From positions 274,642 through 338,641 of the forward strand of contig NZ_JACXAJ010000004.1 of assembly GCF_014773225.1 (NCBI RefSeq): a DNA stretch of 64,000 nucleotides, given 5' to 3'. Position 1 is the stretch's first letter. Each line of letters opens with the position of its first letter. The notes beneath the pieces were generated by a model. That model did no database searches. It had not been told where the DNA came from and saw only the letters and a list, made by a program, of their open reading frames with translations. Position numbers and translations under genes: made by a program. Origin of the DNA: Pontibacter aquaedesilientis. GTDB lineage: Bacteria; Bacteroidota; Bacteroidia; Cytophagales; Hymenobacteraceae. Positions 18,270 to 25,780 of this stretch are shown here, one piece after another.

Positions 18270-19070
18270 ATGAATCACAGACCACCAGAGATCAGAACCG
18301 TCCACGTAACCCGTTACATCACGCCTTTGCGCGAGGGCGGTTCGCTTCCTGCCATCGTGGAGGCCGACGACGAGTTCCTTTATGTGCTCAAGTTCAGGGG
18401 TGCGGGACAGGGCGTAAAAGTGCTCATCGCCGAGCTCATTGTCGGCGAGATGGCACGGGCACTGGGTTTCCTGGTGCCCGAAATTGTGTTCATGCATCTT
18501 GACGAGGCATTTGGCCGCACCGAGCCCGACGAGGAGATTCAGGACTTGTTGCGCGCCAGCGAGGGCCTTAACCTGGGCTCCCATTACCTGTCGGGTGCCA
18601 TTACGTTCGATTCGGTGGTCACGACCATCGATGCAGAACTTGCCTCGCGCATTGTGTGGCTCGACGCTCTGGTCACCAACGTGGACCGCACCGCCCGAAA
18701 CACCAACATGCTCATGTGGAAGAAAGAACTCTGGCTGATTGACCACGGCGCCACCCTTTTTTTTCACCACTCCTGGGACAACTGGGAAGAACTTGCCAAG
18801 CGCCCTTTTGCCCAGATAAAAGACCATGTGCTACTGCCCCAGGCTACCGCGCTTGAAGCCGCCGACAAATCCGGCAAGGCGATCCTGACCTCCGAGCGCA
18901 TCCGGGAAATTCTGCACCTTATACCTGACGAGTGGCTCACCGGTGTTGAGTCGCCGTTTGAAACTGCAGAAGAACACCGCCAGGCGTACGCCCATTTCCT
19001 GGAAACACGTTTAGCTCATTCTGAAATTTTTGTGAAAGCCGCCCAACATGCAAGAGAGACACTTATTTGA
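18270..19070 (+). CDS. HipA-like kinase (HipA_2 family)
   Basis: Protein of 266 aa resembling the short HipA-like kinase family. Visible: FLYVLKFRGAGQG (Lys41 as likely ATP lysine), WLDALVTNVDRTARNTNML (129-147) with the catalytic-loop Asp139 and Asn144, and LWLIDHGATLFFHH with Asp158 as the metal-binding Asp. Unlike classical HipA toxins it lacks the N-terminal HipA subdomain and there is no HipB-type helix-turn-helix gene beside it. The substrate is unknown. The DUF3037 gene overlaps its end by 23 bp in another frame, a pairing I recall as recurrent in bacteria. Whether it acts as a toxin, a defence kinase or a housekeeping kinase is open. Confidence 0.8.
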   Translation: MNHRPPEIRTVHVTRYITPLREGGSLPAIVEADDEFLYVLKFRGAGQGVKVLIAELIVGEMARALGFLVPEIVFMHLDEAFGRTEPDEEIQDLLRASEGLNLGSHYLSGAITFDSVVTTIDAELASRIVWLDALVTNVDRTARNTNMLMWKKELWLIDHGATLFFHHSWDNWEELAKRPFAQIKDHVLLPQATALEAADKSGKAILTSERIREILHLIPDEWLTGVESPFETAEEHRQAYAHFLETRLAHSEIFVKAAQHARETLI

Positions 19071-19431
19071 GTACGCCGTGATTCGGGTGGTGCCACGGGT
19101 GGAGCGTGAAGAGTTTCTAAATGTGGGCGTCATCTTGTTGTGTTCCGCGCAGGGTTTTCTACAGATCCGCTATACCTTGAATGAAGAGCGTCTCCGCGCC
19201 GTGTTCGGCAACCTGGACATGGAAGAATTGCCGGCCCGCCTGCGTGCCTTCGAGAAGGTATGTGCTGGCCGCAGAGAAGGCGGCCCAATCGGACAGTTAG
19301 GTATAGCATCGCGTTTCCGATGGCTCACGGCCAACCGCAGCACCATTGTGCAGATATCGGCCGTGCACCCAGGTATGTGCATTGATGCAAAAGAGACACT
19401 TGAGAAACTGCACCGAGACCTGGTATTGTAA
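19048..19431 (+). CDS. DUF3037 domain protein
   Basis: Protein of 127 aa made of a single DUF3037 domain: FEYAVIRVVPRVEREEFLNVGVILLCS near the N-terminus and SRFRWLTANRSTIVQISAVHPG further on. No signal peptide, membrane helix or known catalytic motif is visible. It starts inside the last 23 bp of the HipA-like kinase gene, so translation is probably coupled and the products are likely to act together, for instance as kinase and partner, substrate or inhibitor. Function of the domain is not established to my knowledge. Confidence 0.82.
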   Translation: MQERHLFEYAVIRVVPRVEREEFLNVGVILLCSAQGFLQIRYTLNEERLRAVFGNLDMEELPARLRAFEKVCAGRREGGPIGQLGIASRFRWLTANRSTIVQISAVHPGMCIDAKETLEKLHRDLVL

Positions 19432-19516
19432 ACATGATTTGAACCGATAAAACCAGCTTCTCTGCAACCCAACCAGCCAGACTGATTGTTATAACCGCAC
19501 AGACCCGCAAAGCACT

Positions 19517-20077
19517 ATGAACATCTCCCGCATCATCACGATCGTTTTGACTATAGCAGGCATCTCGTTCCTGGTGATTATCCTGTCTGATCCTTACTTT
19601 TTTACTGATACCAAAAAGATCCAGAAAACGGCCGAAGCGAAACTGGAGGAAGGTATACTGGGCAACAAAAATGCATTTAAGGAGGCCAGCTATTACTTAA
19701 ACTCCTTGATCGAACAGGGCAAGGACGACCGACAAACCCATGAGCTGCTTTACTGGAGCTACCGCTACGACAAAAACTTCGAACGGGCCGAAAAGGCGCT
19801 GGACGAAGCACTGGAAATTTACCCGGAAGATCCTGCTTTCCTGTATCACCGCGCTGAGATGCGGCTGGAGTTGGGCAAGTACGAACAGGCGCTACAGGAC
19901 TATGACGCTGTGATTCCACATATCGAAAAACAGTCCTATTACTATGATGCACTTTATAGTCGTGGTGCCGCCAGGTATAAGCTTGGCCTGAAGGCCGAAG
20001 CTGAAGCGGATTTCCGGAAGGCGCAATCGTTGACAAAGGATACCTTGCAAGCTTACACAGTGTATTTTAAAGAGTAG
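19517..20077 (+). CDS. Membrane-anchored TPR protein
   Basis: Protein of 186 aa. Residues 4-24 form one hydrophobic helix (IITIVLTIAGISFLVIILSD) that acts as an uncleaved anchor; the rest carries about three TPR units: ELLYWSYRYDKNFERAEKAL, then a unit ending GKYEQALQDYD, then SRGAARYKLGLKAEAEADF. These are scaffolds for protein contacts, probably on the periplasmic side. It follows the DUF3037 gene by 85 bp in the same direction but has no obvious functional tie to it. No specific family name is recognised. Confidence 0.75.
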   Translation: MNISRIITIVLTIAGISFLVIILSDPYFFTDTKKIQKTAEAKLEEGILGNKNAFKEASYYLNSLIEQGKDDRQTHELLYWSYRYDKNFERAEKALDEALEIYPEDPAFLYHRAEMRLELGKYEQALQDYDAVIPHIEKQSYYYDALYSRGAARYKLGLKAEAEADFRKAQSLTKDTLQAYTVYFKE

Positions 20078-20264
20078 GCTATACCTGTAGGTTGAAGCTA
20101 TACCTGTATCGTTCATGAACAACCAGTAACCTCTTGTCTTTCACGCACAATAGTGGCACAGGAAGCTATCAAAACCTGGCCATAACCAAACGCAAGTCTG
20201 CTTATGGATGTTCATAAACTGAATACTGTTTAATGTTTAATGTTTACTGTTTATTGTTGACTGA

Positions 20265-21152
20265 TCAAATGTGTAGTTGGTCGTATGTTGGCAACTCAAA
20301 GGTTTCTTTGTCGGAGAGCAGATCCACGCGCAGGTCACATACCGTGAAAGCCTCTCCAGTTTTGATCTGATGAATAGTTGATTTCGTGATGCCCGTTCCG
20401 TCCACCACCGTAACCAGCCCGCTGCCAATCACCTCGACCATTTTTCCTTTCGATACCAGGATGGCTGTGTCCTCTTCTATCCCTATACCTATGCAACCGG
20501 GATTGGTGGAAATTGCCTGGGCCATGCGGACAATTCGGCCTCGGGCTATAAAATGCGTATCAATGGCCACGTCCTTCACAAACTCCAGTCCGGTAGTAAT
20601 CCGCACATCCCCCTTCAGCATACCGCCCTGGGTTTCTCCTTCGTAGATCATGGGCGTTGATAGGGCAGAAGCACCGGCGCTGGTTCCGGCAATGATGAAC
20701 TCCTCGTAGGTATAGCGCTCTTTCAACAGCTGAACCAGGGGGGTGCCTCCCAGAATGGCTGTCAACCGGAGCTGGTCGCCGCCTGTAAACATCACGCCAG
20801 CCGCCTTCTCCAGTATTTTGAGGTAGGCAGGGTCACTGGCCTCTGTTCTCGACTTGATATTGATCACTTCGATATTTTTGACGCCTAGTTTTGCAAACAG
20901 CTTTTCATAGTCTTTGGCAGCCCCAACCGGATCGTTCGATGCCGTCGGAATTACGGCGATCAGCGGATTTTCACCTTTAAGCTCCTCCACAAAGCGCTTT
21001 TGTATTTCCTCTGCTATGAAGTTGACGTTCTGCTCTTGAACCTCGGTTTCCTCCTCAGTCGTTTTGCTTTCTTTTCCGCCGATGGCCAATACCTTTCCTT
21101 TCGGAACAGCCGGACGTTTGTGATGTGCGTGTTTGTCAGAGACTGTTTTCAT
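20265..21152 (-). CDS. cphB: Cyanophycinase
   Basis: Serine peptidase of family S51 (295 aa) that cuts cyanophycin into beta-Asp-Arg dipeptides. Visible: KGKVLAIGGKES near the start, IAVIPTASNDP, FTGGDQLRL (oxyanion region), and the nucleophile elbow AGTSAGASALS with the catalytic Ser, followed by IDTHFIARGR and IGIEEDTA. There is no signal peptide, so it is the intracellular form, fitting turnover of self-made polymer from CphA at 4-6.6 kb. It is the last gene of a four-gene operon (outer membrane protein, TIGR02587, TIGR02588, cphB) with gaps of 12-18 bp. The dipeptide-splitting isoaspartyl peptidase is not in the window. Confidence 0.94.
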   Translation of the reverse strand: MKTVSDKHAHHKRPAVPKGKVLAIGGKESKTTEEETEVQEQNVNFIAEEIQKRFVEELKGENPLIAVIPTASNDPVGAAKDYEKLFAKLGVKNIEVINIKSRTEASDPAYLKILEKAAGVMFTGGDQLRLTAILGGTPLVQLLKERYTYEEFIIAGTSAGASALSTPMIYEGETQGGMLKGDVRITTGLEFVKDVAIDTHFIARGRIVRMAQAISTNPGCIGIGIEEDTAILVSKGKMVEVIGSGLVTVVDGTGITKSTIHQIKTGEAFTVCDLRVDLLSDKETFELPTYDQLHI

Positions 21153-21164
21153 AGTAAAGCTGGA

Positions 21165-21587
21165 TCAAGGTCTTTTATAGCTCACTACCCTGGCCATCAG
21201 CGTATCCGCCTCTGCAGGGCTTTCTTTGAAATTCACCCAACCCTCTCTTTTTGACTCTTTGGGTGCGTATGCAATACTCAATTCGGCCTTTTCGAGTTGC
21301 TCCCCCCCTTTTTCCAACGACAGCTCTATCTGAACTTCTTCCGCTGTTTCGCCGCCTTGGTTAAGCACGACCACCCGGTAGCGCTGTGGCGCATGGGCCG
21401 ATGGGTCATGAAAGTACTGCACCACCAGGTCGGGCGTAGCGGGTTTCTCGGTGTATGTCTGGTAACTGAGGTACCCCAGTATGCATAGCACCATCATTAA
21501 ACTCACGCCGAACACGATCCATTCCAGTGCGTTTTTATCGTCATCGCCCGAGCCCTTGGCTTTGTATGCTCCTTTTTCTTCGGTCAT
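21165..21587 (-). CDS. TIGR02588 family membrane protein
   Basis: Protein of 140 aa: charged N-terminus, one membrane helix (about 22-43, EWIVFGVSLMMVLCILGYLSY), then a periplasmic beta-rich domain containing RYRVVVLNQGGETAEEVQIEL, an Ig-like or CARDB-like arrangement. It matches my recollection of the uncharacterised TIGR02588 family, which occurs beside TIGR02587, as here (18 bp gap). It lies between TIGR02587 and cyanophycinase. Function is unknown. Confidence 0.8.
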   Translation of the reverse strand: MTEEKGAYKAKGSGDDDKNALEWIVFGVSLMMVLCILGYLSYQTYTEKPATPDLVVQYFHDPSAHAPQRYRVVVLNQGGETAEEVQIELSLEKGGEQLEKAELSIAYAPKESKREGWVNFKESPAEADTLMARVVSYKRP

Positions 21588-21605
21588 CTATTTCTAATTC
21601 GTTAT

Positions 21606-22478
21606 CTATTTAATCAATAATCTGCCCGCCGATGCCCCCAGGCTGGACAGCACACCAAGCACAATGCACTGCGCAAAGGCAACTTCAAAGCTCACACCAT
21701 CGAAACGGCCGAAAAACCAGAGCAGGAAAGCCGATGCGGCCAGGGCCGTCAGATAACTCAGGCAGGTATCGAGGGTAATGGCAAAGGCTAGGTTGCCCGG
21801 CGCAAGCTTCCCGGTGCCCCTGAAGTCACTAAAGTATACCACCACGACACTCAACCCAATCGAGAGTAACGCCATGAGCAGTATGTGGTATGCATGGGCA
21901 CCTACTGCCAATTGAATCACCTCCTCGGTTGGTGCCACGTTTCCACCCACGATCACGCTTCCGCACAAGGCCAGCACCACAAGACTCACCTTGCTCTTCA
22001 GCCCATTACGCCAACCTGCCTCTTTGGCCTCCGCCTTCACCTCGCTCTCCTCTTCCTCATCTCCTTCTGTTCCGAGCTGTGCCGTCCCGATTGACACGCC
22101 GATGGAAACGGCCATCGCCTCTATGATGATTTTGCCCATGATCTCATCCATCGACATATCACCGAACTGTATGAGGTTGAGCACAAACAGCACCCCAAAC
22201 GAGAGCAGCAGTCCCAGGCCCATTTCCTCTATTGAGTCGATGAAGACGCTGCGCCAACTGGCACCGGGATGCATTCCGGCATAGCGGTTATAACCCAATA
22301 GTAACAGGTAGGTCATCGTCACCATTATGAGCAGTTGAAAAGGAGATGCAATGAATCCTGCCCACCATACCTCCATGGTATAGAGCAGCGGCAAACTGAA
22401 TAGCAGTCCGCCAGCTATACCCCGGGCATACTCTTGCAGCGATTTACGGATGGGTCTTTTGTTTGTGTCTGGGTTCAT
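21606..22478 (-). CDS. TIGR02587 family integral membrane protein
   Basis: Protein of 290 aa with about seven hydrophobic segments (for example LLFSLPLLYTMEVWWAGFIA, LLIMVTMTYLLLLGY, LGLLLSFGVLFVLNLI, VVLALCGSVIVGG, ILLMALLSIGLSVVVVYF, LTALAASAFLLWFFG) and an acidic cytoplasmic loop (EGDEEEESEVKAEAKE, about 135-150). The EVWWAGF segment and the repeated-half layout fit the uncharacterised TIGR02587/DUF2391 family. Second gene of the cyanophycinase operon. Possibly a transporter or channel; the substrate cannot be read from the sequence. Confidence 0.82.
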   Translation of the reverse strand: MNPDTNKRPIRKSLQEYARGIAGGLLFSLPLLYTMEVWWAGFIASPFQLLIMVTMTYLLLLGYNRYAGMHPGASWRSVFIDSIEEMGLGLLLSFGVLFVLNLIQFGDMSMDEIMGKIIIEAMAVSIGVSIGTAQLGTEGDEEEESEVKAEAKEAGWRNGLKSKVSLVVLALCGSVIVGGNVAPTEEVIQLAVGAHAYHILLMALLSIGLSVVVVYFSDFRGTGKLAPGNLAFAITLDTCLSYLTALAASAFLLWFFGRFDGVSFEVAFAQCIVLGVLSSLGASAGRLLIK

Positions 22479-22492
22479 AGGGTTTAGGCTTT

Positions 22493-23263
22493 TTATCGGG
22501 GCAACCTGACGGACAGGCCACTCGCCAGAAAGCTATGAGGCGCGGATTTGTTCAGCCTTCTGCCGGCCGCCACATCAAGCTGTAAGTTGGGCAGCAGCAG
22601 GTATAGCAGGCCCAGGTCGCCTTGGTGCGCGGCAGATTCACCCTTCGCTTTACTGCCAAACACTTCTACATACATCGTCAGTTTTTGAGTCAGCGCACGG
22701 GCCATGGTGGCGCTGTAAGAAGCGGAGGAGGTGCCGTCGGCCCGGCCATACCCCAGGTTATAGGTCAGGTCCGTTTTCCAGGGCAGCTCGTTGGCCAGGC
22801 TTAAAATAATCTGCGGCTCCGGGTTGTCAGGTCTGAAGGCCCGGCTGCCAACGGGTAGCACTACCATAGCCAGCACGGCCGCCTCCGGACGCCAGCCGCT
22901 CGCTTCCCATAAATGTACCTTGGTGCCGATACTGAGCGGACCGAATCCTTTCGTCTTTCGCTCGGCACCAGAAGCATCTACAGAGTCTTTCCATGCACTC
23001 TGCAGGCGCAGTTCCATCCCTTTTACCAAGCCAATACGCAATAAAGCGGTGGGATAGGCATGTGTTTTAACCTGACTATTCTGCTTCTGGTAAAAGTAAC
23101 CTGCTTCCAACTGAAAGGTTTTCGCGGGCACTACAACTGGTCCTTGCGACTGGTCGGGGCGGTCAGTGGAAATTTTCTCCCCCTCCTCCTGTGCCTGCGC
23201 TATACCTGGCAGGGCAATCAGAATAGACAGAAAATATAAATATCCTGTAAAAGTTGAATTCAT
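22493..23263 (-). CDS. Outer-membrane beta-barrel protein, MetA-pathway/phenol-transporter-like
   Basis: Protein of 256 aa with a signal peptide (MNSTFTGYLYFLSILIALPG, cleaved near AQAQE). The mature part opens with ISTDRPDQSQGPVVVPAKTFQLEAGYFY, the hallmark of the putative transporter family PF13557, and continues with alternating amphipathic strands up to ASGLSVRLPR, ending in an aromatic-poor terminal strand. It is the first gene of the operon leading to cyanophycinase, 14 bp from TIGR02587. It presumably sits in the outer membrane; a substrate is not known. Confidence 0.8.
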   Translation of the reverse strand: MNSTFTGYLYFLSILIALPGIAQAQEEGEKISTDRPDQSQGPVVVPAKTFQLEAGYFYQKQNSQVKTHAYPTALLRIGLVKGMELRLQSAWKDSVDASGAERKTKGFGPLSIGTKVHLWEASGWRPEAAVLAMVVLPVGSRAFRPDNPEPQIILSLANELPWKTDLTYNLGYGRADGTSSASYSATMARALTQKLTMYVEVFGSKAKGESAAHQGDLGLLYLLLPNLQLDVAAGRRLNKSAPHSFLASGLSVRLPR

Positions 23264-23823
23264 CGCACGAGCCGAATAAAGCGTTTTATAAACTAATGCG
23301 CTTTATACGCTACTGTGAGCGGTAGGGAGCGATTATGACAGATAAATGTCATTTTAGTTGCCGCTGCGTGCCGGCCATTGCATGTAGTATGCCCCTTATA
23401 CCTGTGGTATTGATCGGAGTTAGTGGATAAAGAAAAGCAATGATTTGGCCAAATAGACAGGGCCAGTAGAAGGAGAGGAATAAATGTTGAGGGGTAAAGG
23501 GAGCCGGTTCCAACCGCCTGCTTTTTTTAAATAACAGAGACCGACTCCCCTCTATAAACATGGCAACCCGCTAAACGCACCCCAGATAGCGGCATCACCA
23601 TGGTTCAGTTAAAAACAACGTATTGCAAAGCAGCAGGTCTCAGGAGACCAGAAAGCAGCGATTCAACCAACCTAAAATCAAAGCTCCAAAGCTGTCTTGC
23701 GCGTGTTCCGTCCTCCTTATACGAAGTATACTCCGGAGGGTAAACCTAAAAAGTACCAAATGGCTATTCGCCGCCAATTTTAAGTATAAGCCCGTATAAA
23801 TTAAGTGTTTATACGTTATCGAA
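23264..23823. other. Intergenic gap, 560 bp, no gene seen
   Basis: Gap between the stop of the LutA-like gene and the start of the outer-membrane gene, both on the minus strand. Two short minus-strand frames (64-70 codons) show no protein character. A small imperfect palindrome around 23711-23737 (CCTCC..TATACGAAGTATA..GGAGG) is the only structure noticed. Confidence 0.5.
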
Positions 23824-24564
23824 CTACCAGCCACTCGCCAGCACGTCGGCTATGTGCAGGGTCTTGATCGGCTTTTTGTTCTTTTGGATATAGCCGTTGA
23901 GGTGCATCAGGCAGCTGCTGTCTGTGGAGATGATGTAGTCGGCGCCGGTGGCCAAAGCATTTTCTACTTTTTGCTCGGCCATCGCCACCGAAATCGACTC
24001 GAACTTCACGGCGAAGGTGCCGCCAAAGCCACAGCAGGTTTCGGTGTCCTCCATCTCGATCATCTCCAGCCCCTGCACACCTTGCAACAGCGCACGCGGC
24101 CCTTCCTTGATGTGGCACTCGCGCAAGGCGCTGCAAGAGTCGTGGTAGGTCGCCTTGCCATTCAGCCGGGCTCCCGGAACTTCAGTCACCCTGAGCACAT
24201 CGGTCAGGAACTCTGTCAGTTCATAAACCTTCTTCTGCATGGCGCGGTACTTCACCAGCTTAGAGGATTTGACGAAGATATCCTGATAGGCGTTGCGCAC
24301 CATGCCCACGCAAGAAGCCGATGGCGCTACAATGTAATGCGAGGTCTCGTTAGAGAAATCATCCAGAAACTTGTTCGCTACCTCGCGGGCCTCGTCGAAA
24401 AAGCCGGCATTAAAGGCGGGCTGTCCGCAACAGGTCTGGTTGGGGTTGTAGTTCACCTCGCAGCCAAGCCGCTCGAGCACTTTCACCATGCTCATACCGG
24501 TCTCTGGGTGCAACTGGTCTACAAAGCAGGGTATAAAAATATCAACGATAATTCTTCTTGCCAT
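23824..24564 (-). CDS. (Fe-S)-binding protein, LutA/YkgE family
   Basis: Protein of 246 aa with two cysteine-rich CCG domains: NQTCCGQPAFNAGFF (about 41-55) with PSASCVGMV, and DTETCCGFGGTFAVKF (about 172-187) with STDSSCLMHL. This is the pattern of LutA, one of three subunits (LutABC) that oxidise L-lactate in other bacteria. LutB and LutC are not adjacent, so lactate use by this copy is unproven; CCG proteins also serve heterodisulfide-type or glycolate oxidase systems. The gene starts 2 bp after the stop of the HMG-CoA lyase gene, so they form one operon. Confidence 0.88.
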   Translation of the reverse strand: MARRIIVDIFIPCFVDQLHPETGMSMVKVLERLGCEVNYNPNQTCCGQPAFNAGFFDEAREVANKFLDDFSNETSHYIVAPSASCVGMVRNAYQDIFVKSSKLVKYRAMQKKVYELTEFLTDVLRVTEVPGARLNGKATYHDSCSALRECHIKEGPRALLQGVQGLEMIEMEDTETCCGFGGTFAVKFESISVAMAEQKVENALATGADYIISTDSSCLMHLNGYIQKNKKPIKTLHIADVLASGW

Positions 24565-24566
24565 AA

Positions 24567-25412
24567 TCAGGAAAAAACGGAGCTCGAGGCCGCCAGGGCA
24601 GCGGCAAAGGCTTGCTTGTTCAGGCCCAAATTTAAACCATTATTTTCGAAGTAGTCGACCAAATTTTCAGTCGCCATATTGCCTACCAGTTCGTCCTTGG
24701 CCATTGGGCAACCGCCATATCCTCTTAGGGCGCCATCAAAACGACGGCAACCAGCCTTGTAGGCAGCGTCCACTTTCTCTTGCCAGGTCGTGGGCGTGGT
24801 ATGCAGGTGCGCCCCGAACTCGATGTGCCCGAAGGCAGGGATCAATTCACTGAACAGGTAGGTGATGTTCTCTGGATTAGATACCCCAATGGTATCGGAA
24901 AGCGAGATAACTTTTACGCCTAATTTGTCGAGGTCCTGCACAAACCGGATAACCGTCTCAGCATCCCAGGGATCTCCGTATGGGTTACCGAAGCCCATGG
25001 AAATGTAAGTGACCAATGCTTTGCCCTGCTTGCCGCAGATGTCCTGTATATGGGCCAATTGATCCATGGCCTCCGCAATGCTTTTATTCGTGTTGCGCTG
25101 CTGAAACGTCTCGGAAACAGAGAGTGGGAAACCCAGGTAATCGATCTCCCGATGCGAGGCAGCCTCTTCTGCACCGCGCACGTTGGCGATAATGGCCAGC
25201 AGCTTGGACTTCGTGTTTTTCAGGTCCAGGTTAGCCAGCACTTCCGCTGTGTCTGCCATCTGAGGTATCGCCTTCGGTGAAACAAAACTACCGAAGTCGA
25301 TGGTATCAAAACCCACATTCAGCAACATGTTGATGTAATCGATCTTCACCTCAGTAGGTATAAACTTCTTCAGCCCCTGCATAGCATCGCGTGGGCACTC
25401 AATTATTTTCAT
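24567..25412 (-). CDS. Hydroxymethylglutaryl-CoA lyase
   Basis: Splits 3-hydroxy-3-methylglutaryl-CoA into acetyl-CoA and acetoacetate, the last step of leucine degradation. The protein of 281 aa is a TIM barrel of the HMGL family: N-terminal ECPRDAMQG in place of the usual EVGPRDGLQ, then FGSFVSPKAIPQMADT, LSDTIGVSNPE, HLHTTPTTW (metal-binding HxH), and the C-terminal signature region GALRGYGGCPMAKDELVGN with the catalytic Cys. A substituted first motif and a slightly short chain mark a Bacteroidota subgroup. A TATATTTG promoter box lies about 40 bp upstream. Confidence 0.9.
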   Translation of the reverse strand: MKIIECPRDAMQGLKKFIPTEVKIDYINMLLNVGFDTIDFGSFVSPKAIPQMADTAEVLANLDLKNTKSKLLAIIANVRGAEEAASHREIDYLGFPLSVSETFQQRNTNKSIAEAMDQLAHIQDICGKQGKALVTYISMGFGNPYGDPWDAETVIRFVQDLDKLGVKVISLSDTIGVSNPENITYLFSELIPAFGHIEFGAHLHTTPTTWQEKVDAAYKAGCRRFDGALRGYGGCPMAKDELVGNMATENLVDYFENNGLNLGLNKQAFAAALAASSSVFS

Positions 25413-25780
25413 GGAATTATCTTTCGTTTAGCAATAGGTTGTGTCGCCTCCCCAAATATACAAATTAGAATCAACTCAAATTATTACATTTTATAACTAA
25501 AAATTTTTATATCTGACTTCATTCTTATATATTTTGCTTGTCAAAACCGGTGTGCAAACTATAATATAACATTGTTTAAACACTCCCAGAAATATGGCAA
25601 TAACCCAGAAGCAGCTGGTACAGATTGTTTGGGTTGTAACCGGAACGTTATATCCGGTAGCCAATAAGTTTCTGAGGAAGGTTTACCGGTTAAGTTTAAA
25701 AGTAAAATATATACCAGACACTTTTAATTTGGAAAGTGCTGGCCTCCTGATACTACACCACTCTTACATATTCACCCGCT
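25413..25780. other. AT-rich divergent promoter region, 368 bp
   Basis: Separates HMG-CoA lyase (minus) from aldehyde dehydrogenase (plus). Apart from the promoter box at 25453-25480 I see no gene; a 75-codon frame at its right end overlaps the dehydrogenase start and lacks family features. Confidence 0.5.
25453..25480 (-). promoter_or_regulatory. Candidate promoter of HMG-CoA lyase/lutA operon
   Basis: On the minus strand TATATTTG (25460-25453) matches the Bacteroidota -7 consensus TAnnTTTG, with a TTTG (25480-25477) upstream after a 16-bp spacer, somewhat shorter than usual. It lies 40 bp before the ATG. Confidence 0.45.

Noticed and set aside
18270..19070. Classical HipBA toxin-antitoxin operon
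   Set aside because: No HipB-like helix-turn-helix gene is adjacent and the kinase lacks the HipA N-terminal subdomain; only the fold and catalytic residues are shared.
23711..23737. TATACGAAGT within a palindrome, resembling half of a loxP arm
   Set aside because: Only ten bases match, no second arm or 8-bp spacer is present, and no recombinase gene is near; probably chance.
23349..23834. Two short minus-strand frames in the 560-bp gap
   Set aside because: They lack ribosome-binding context and any protein-like pattern.
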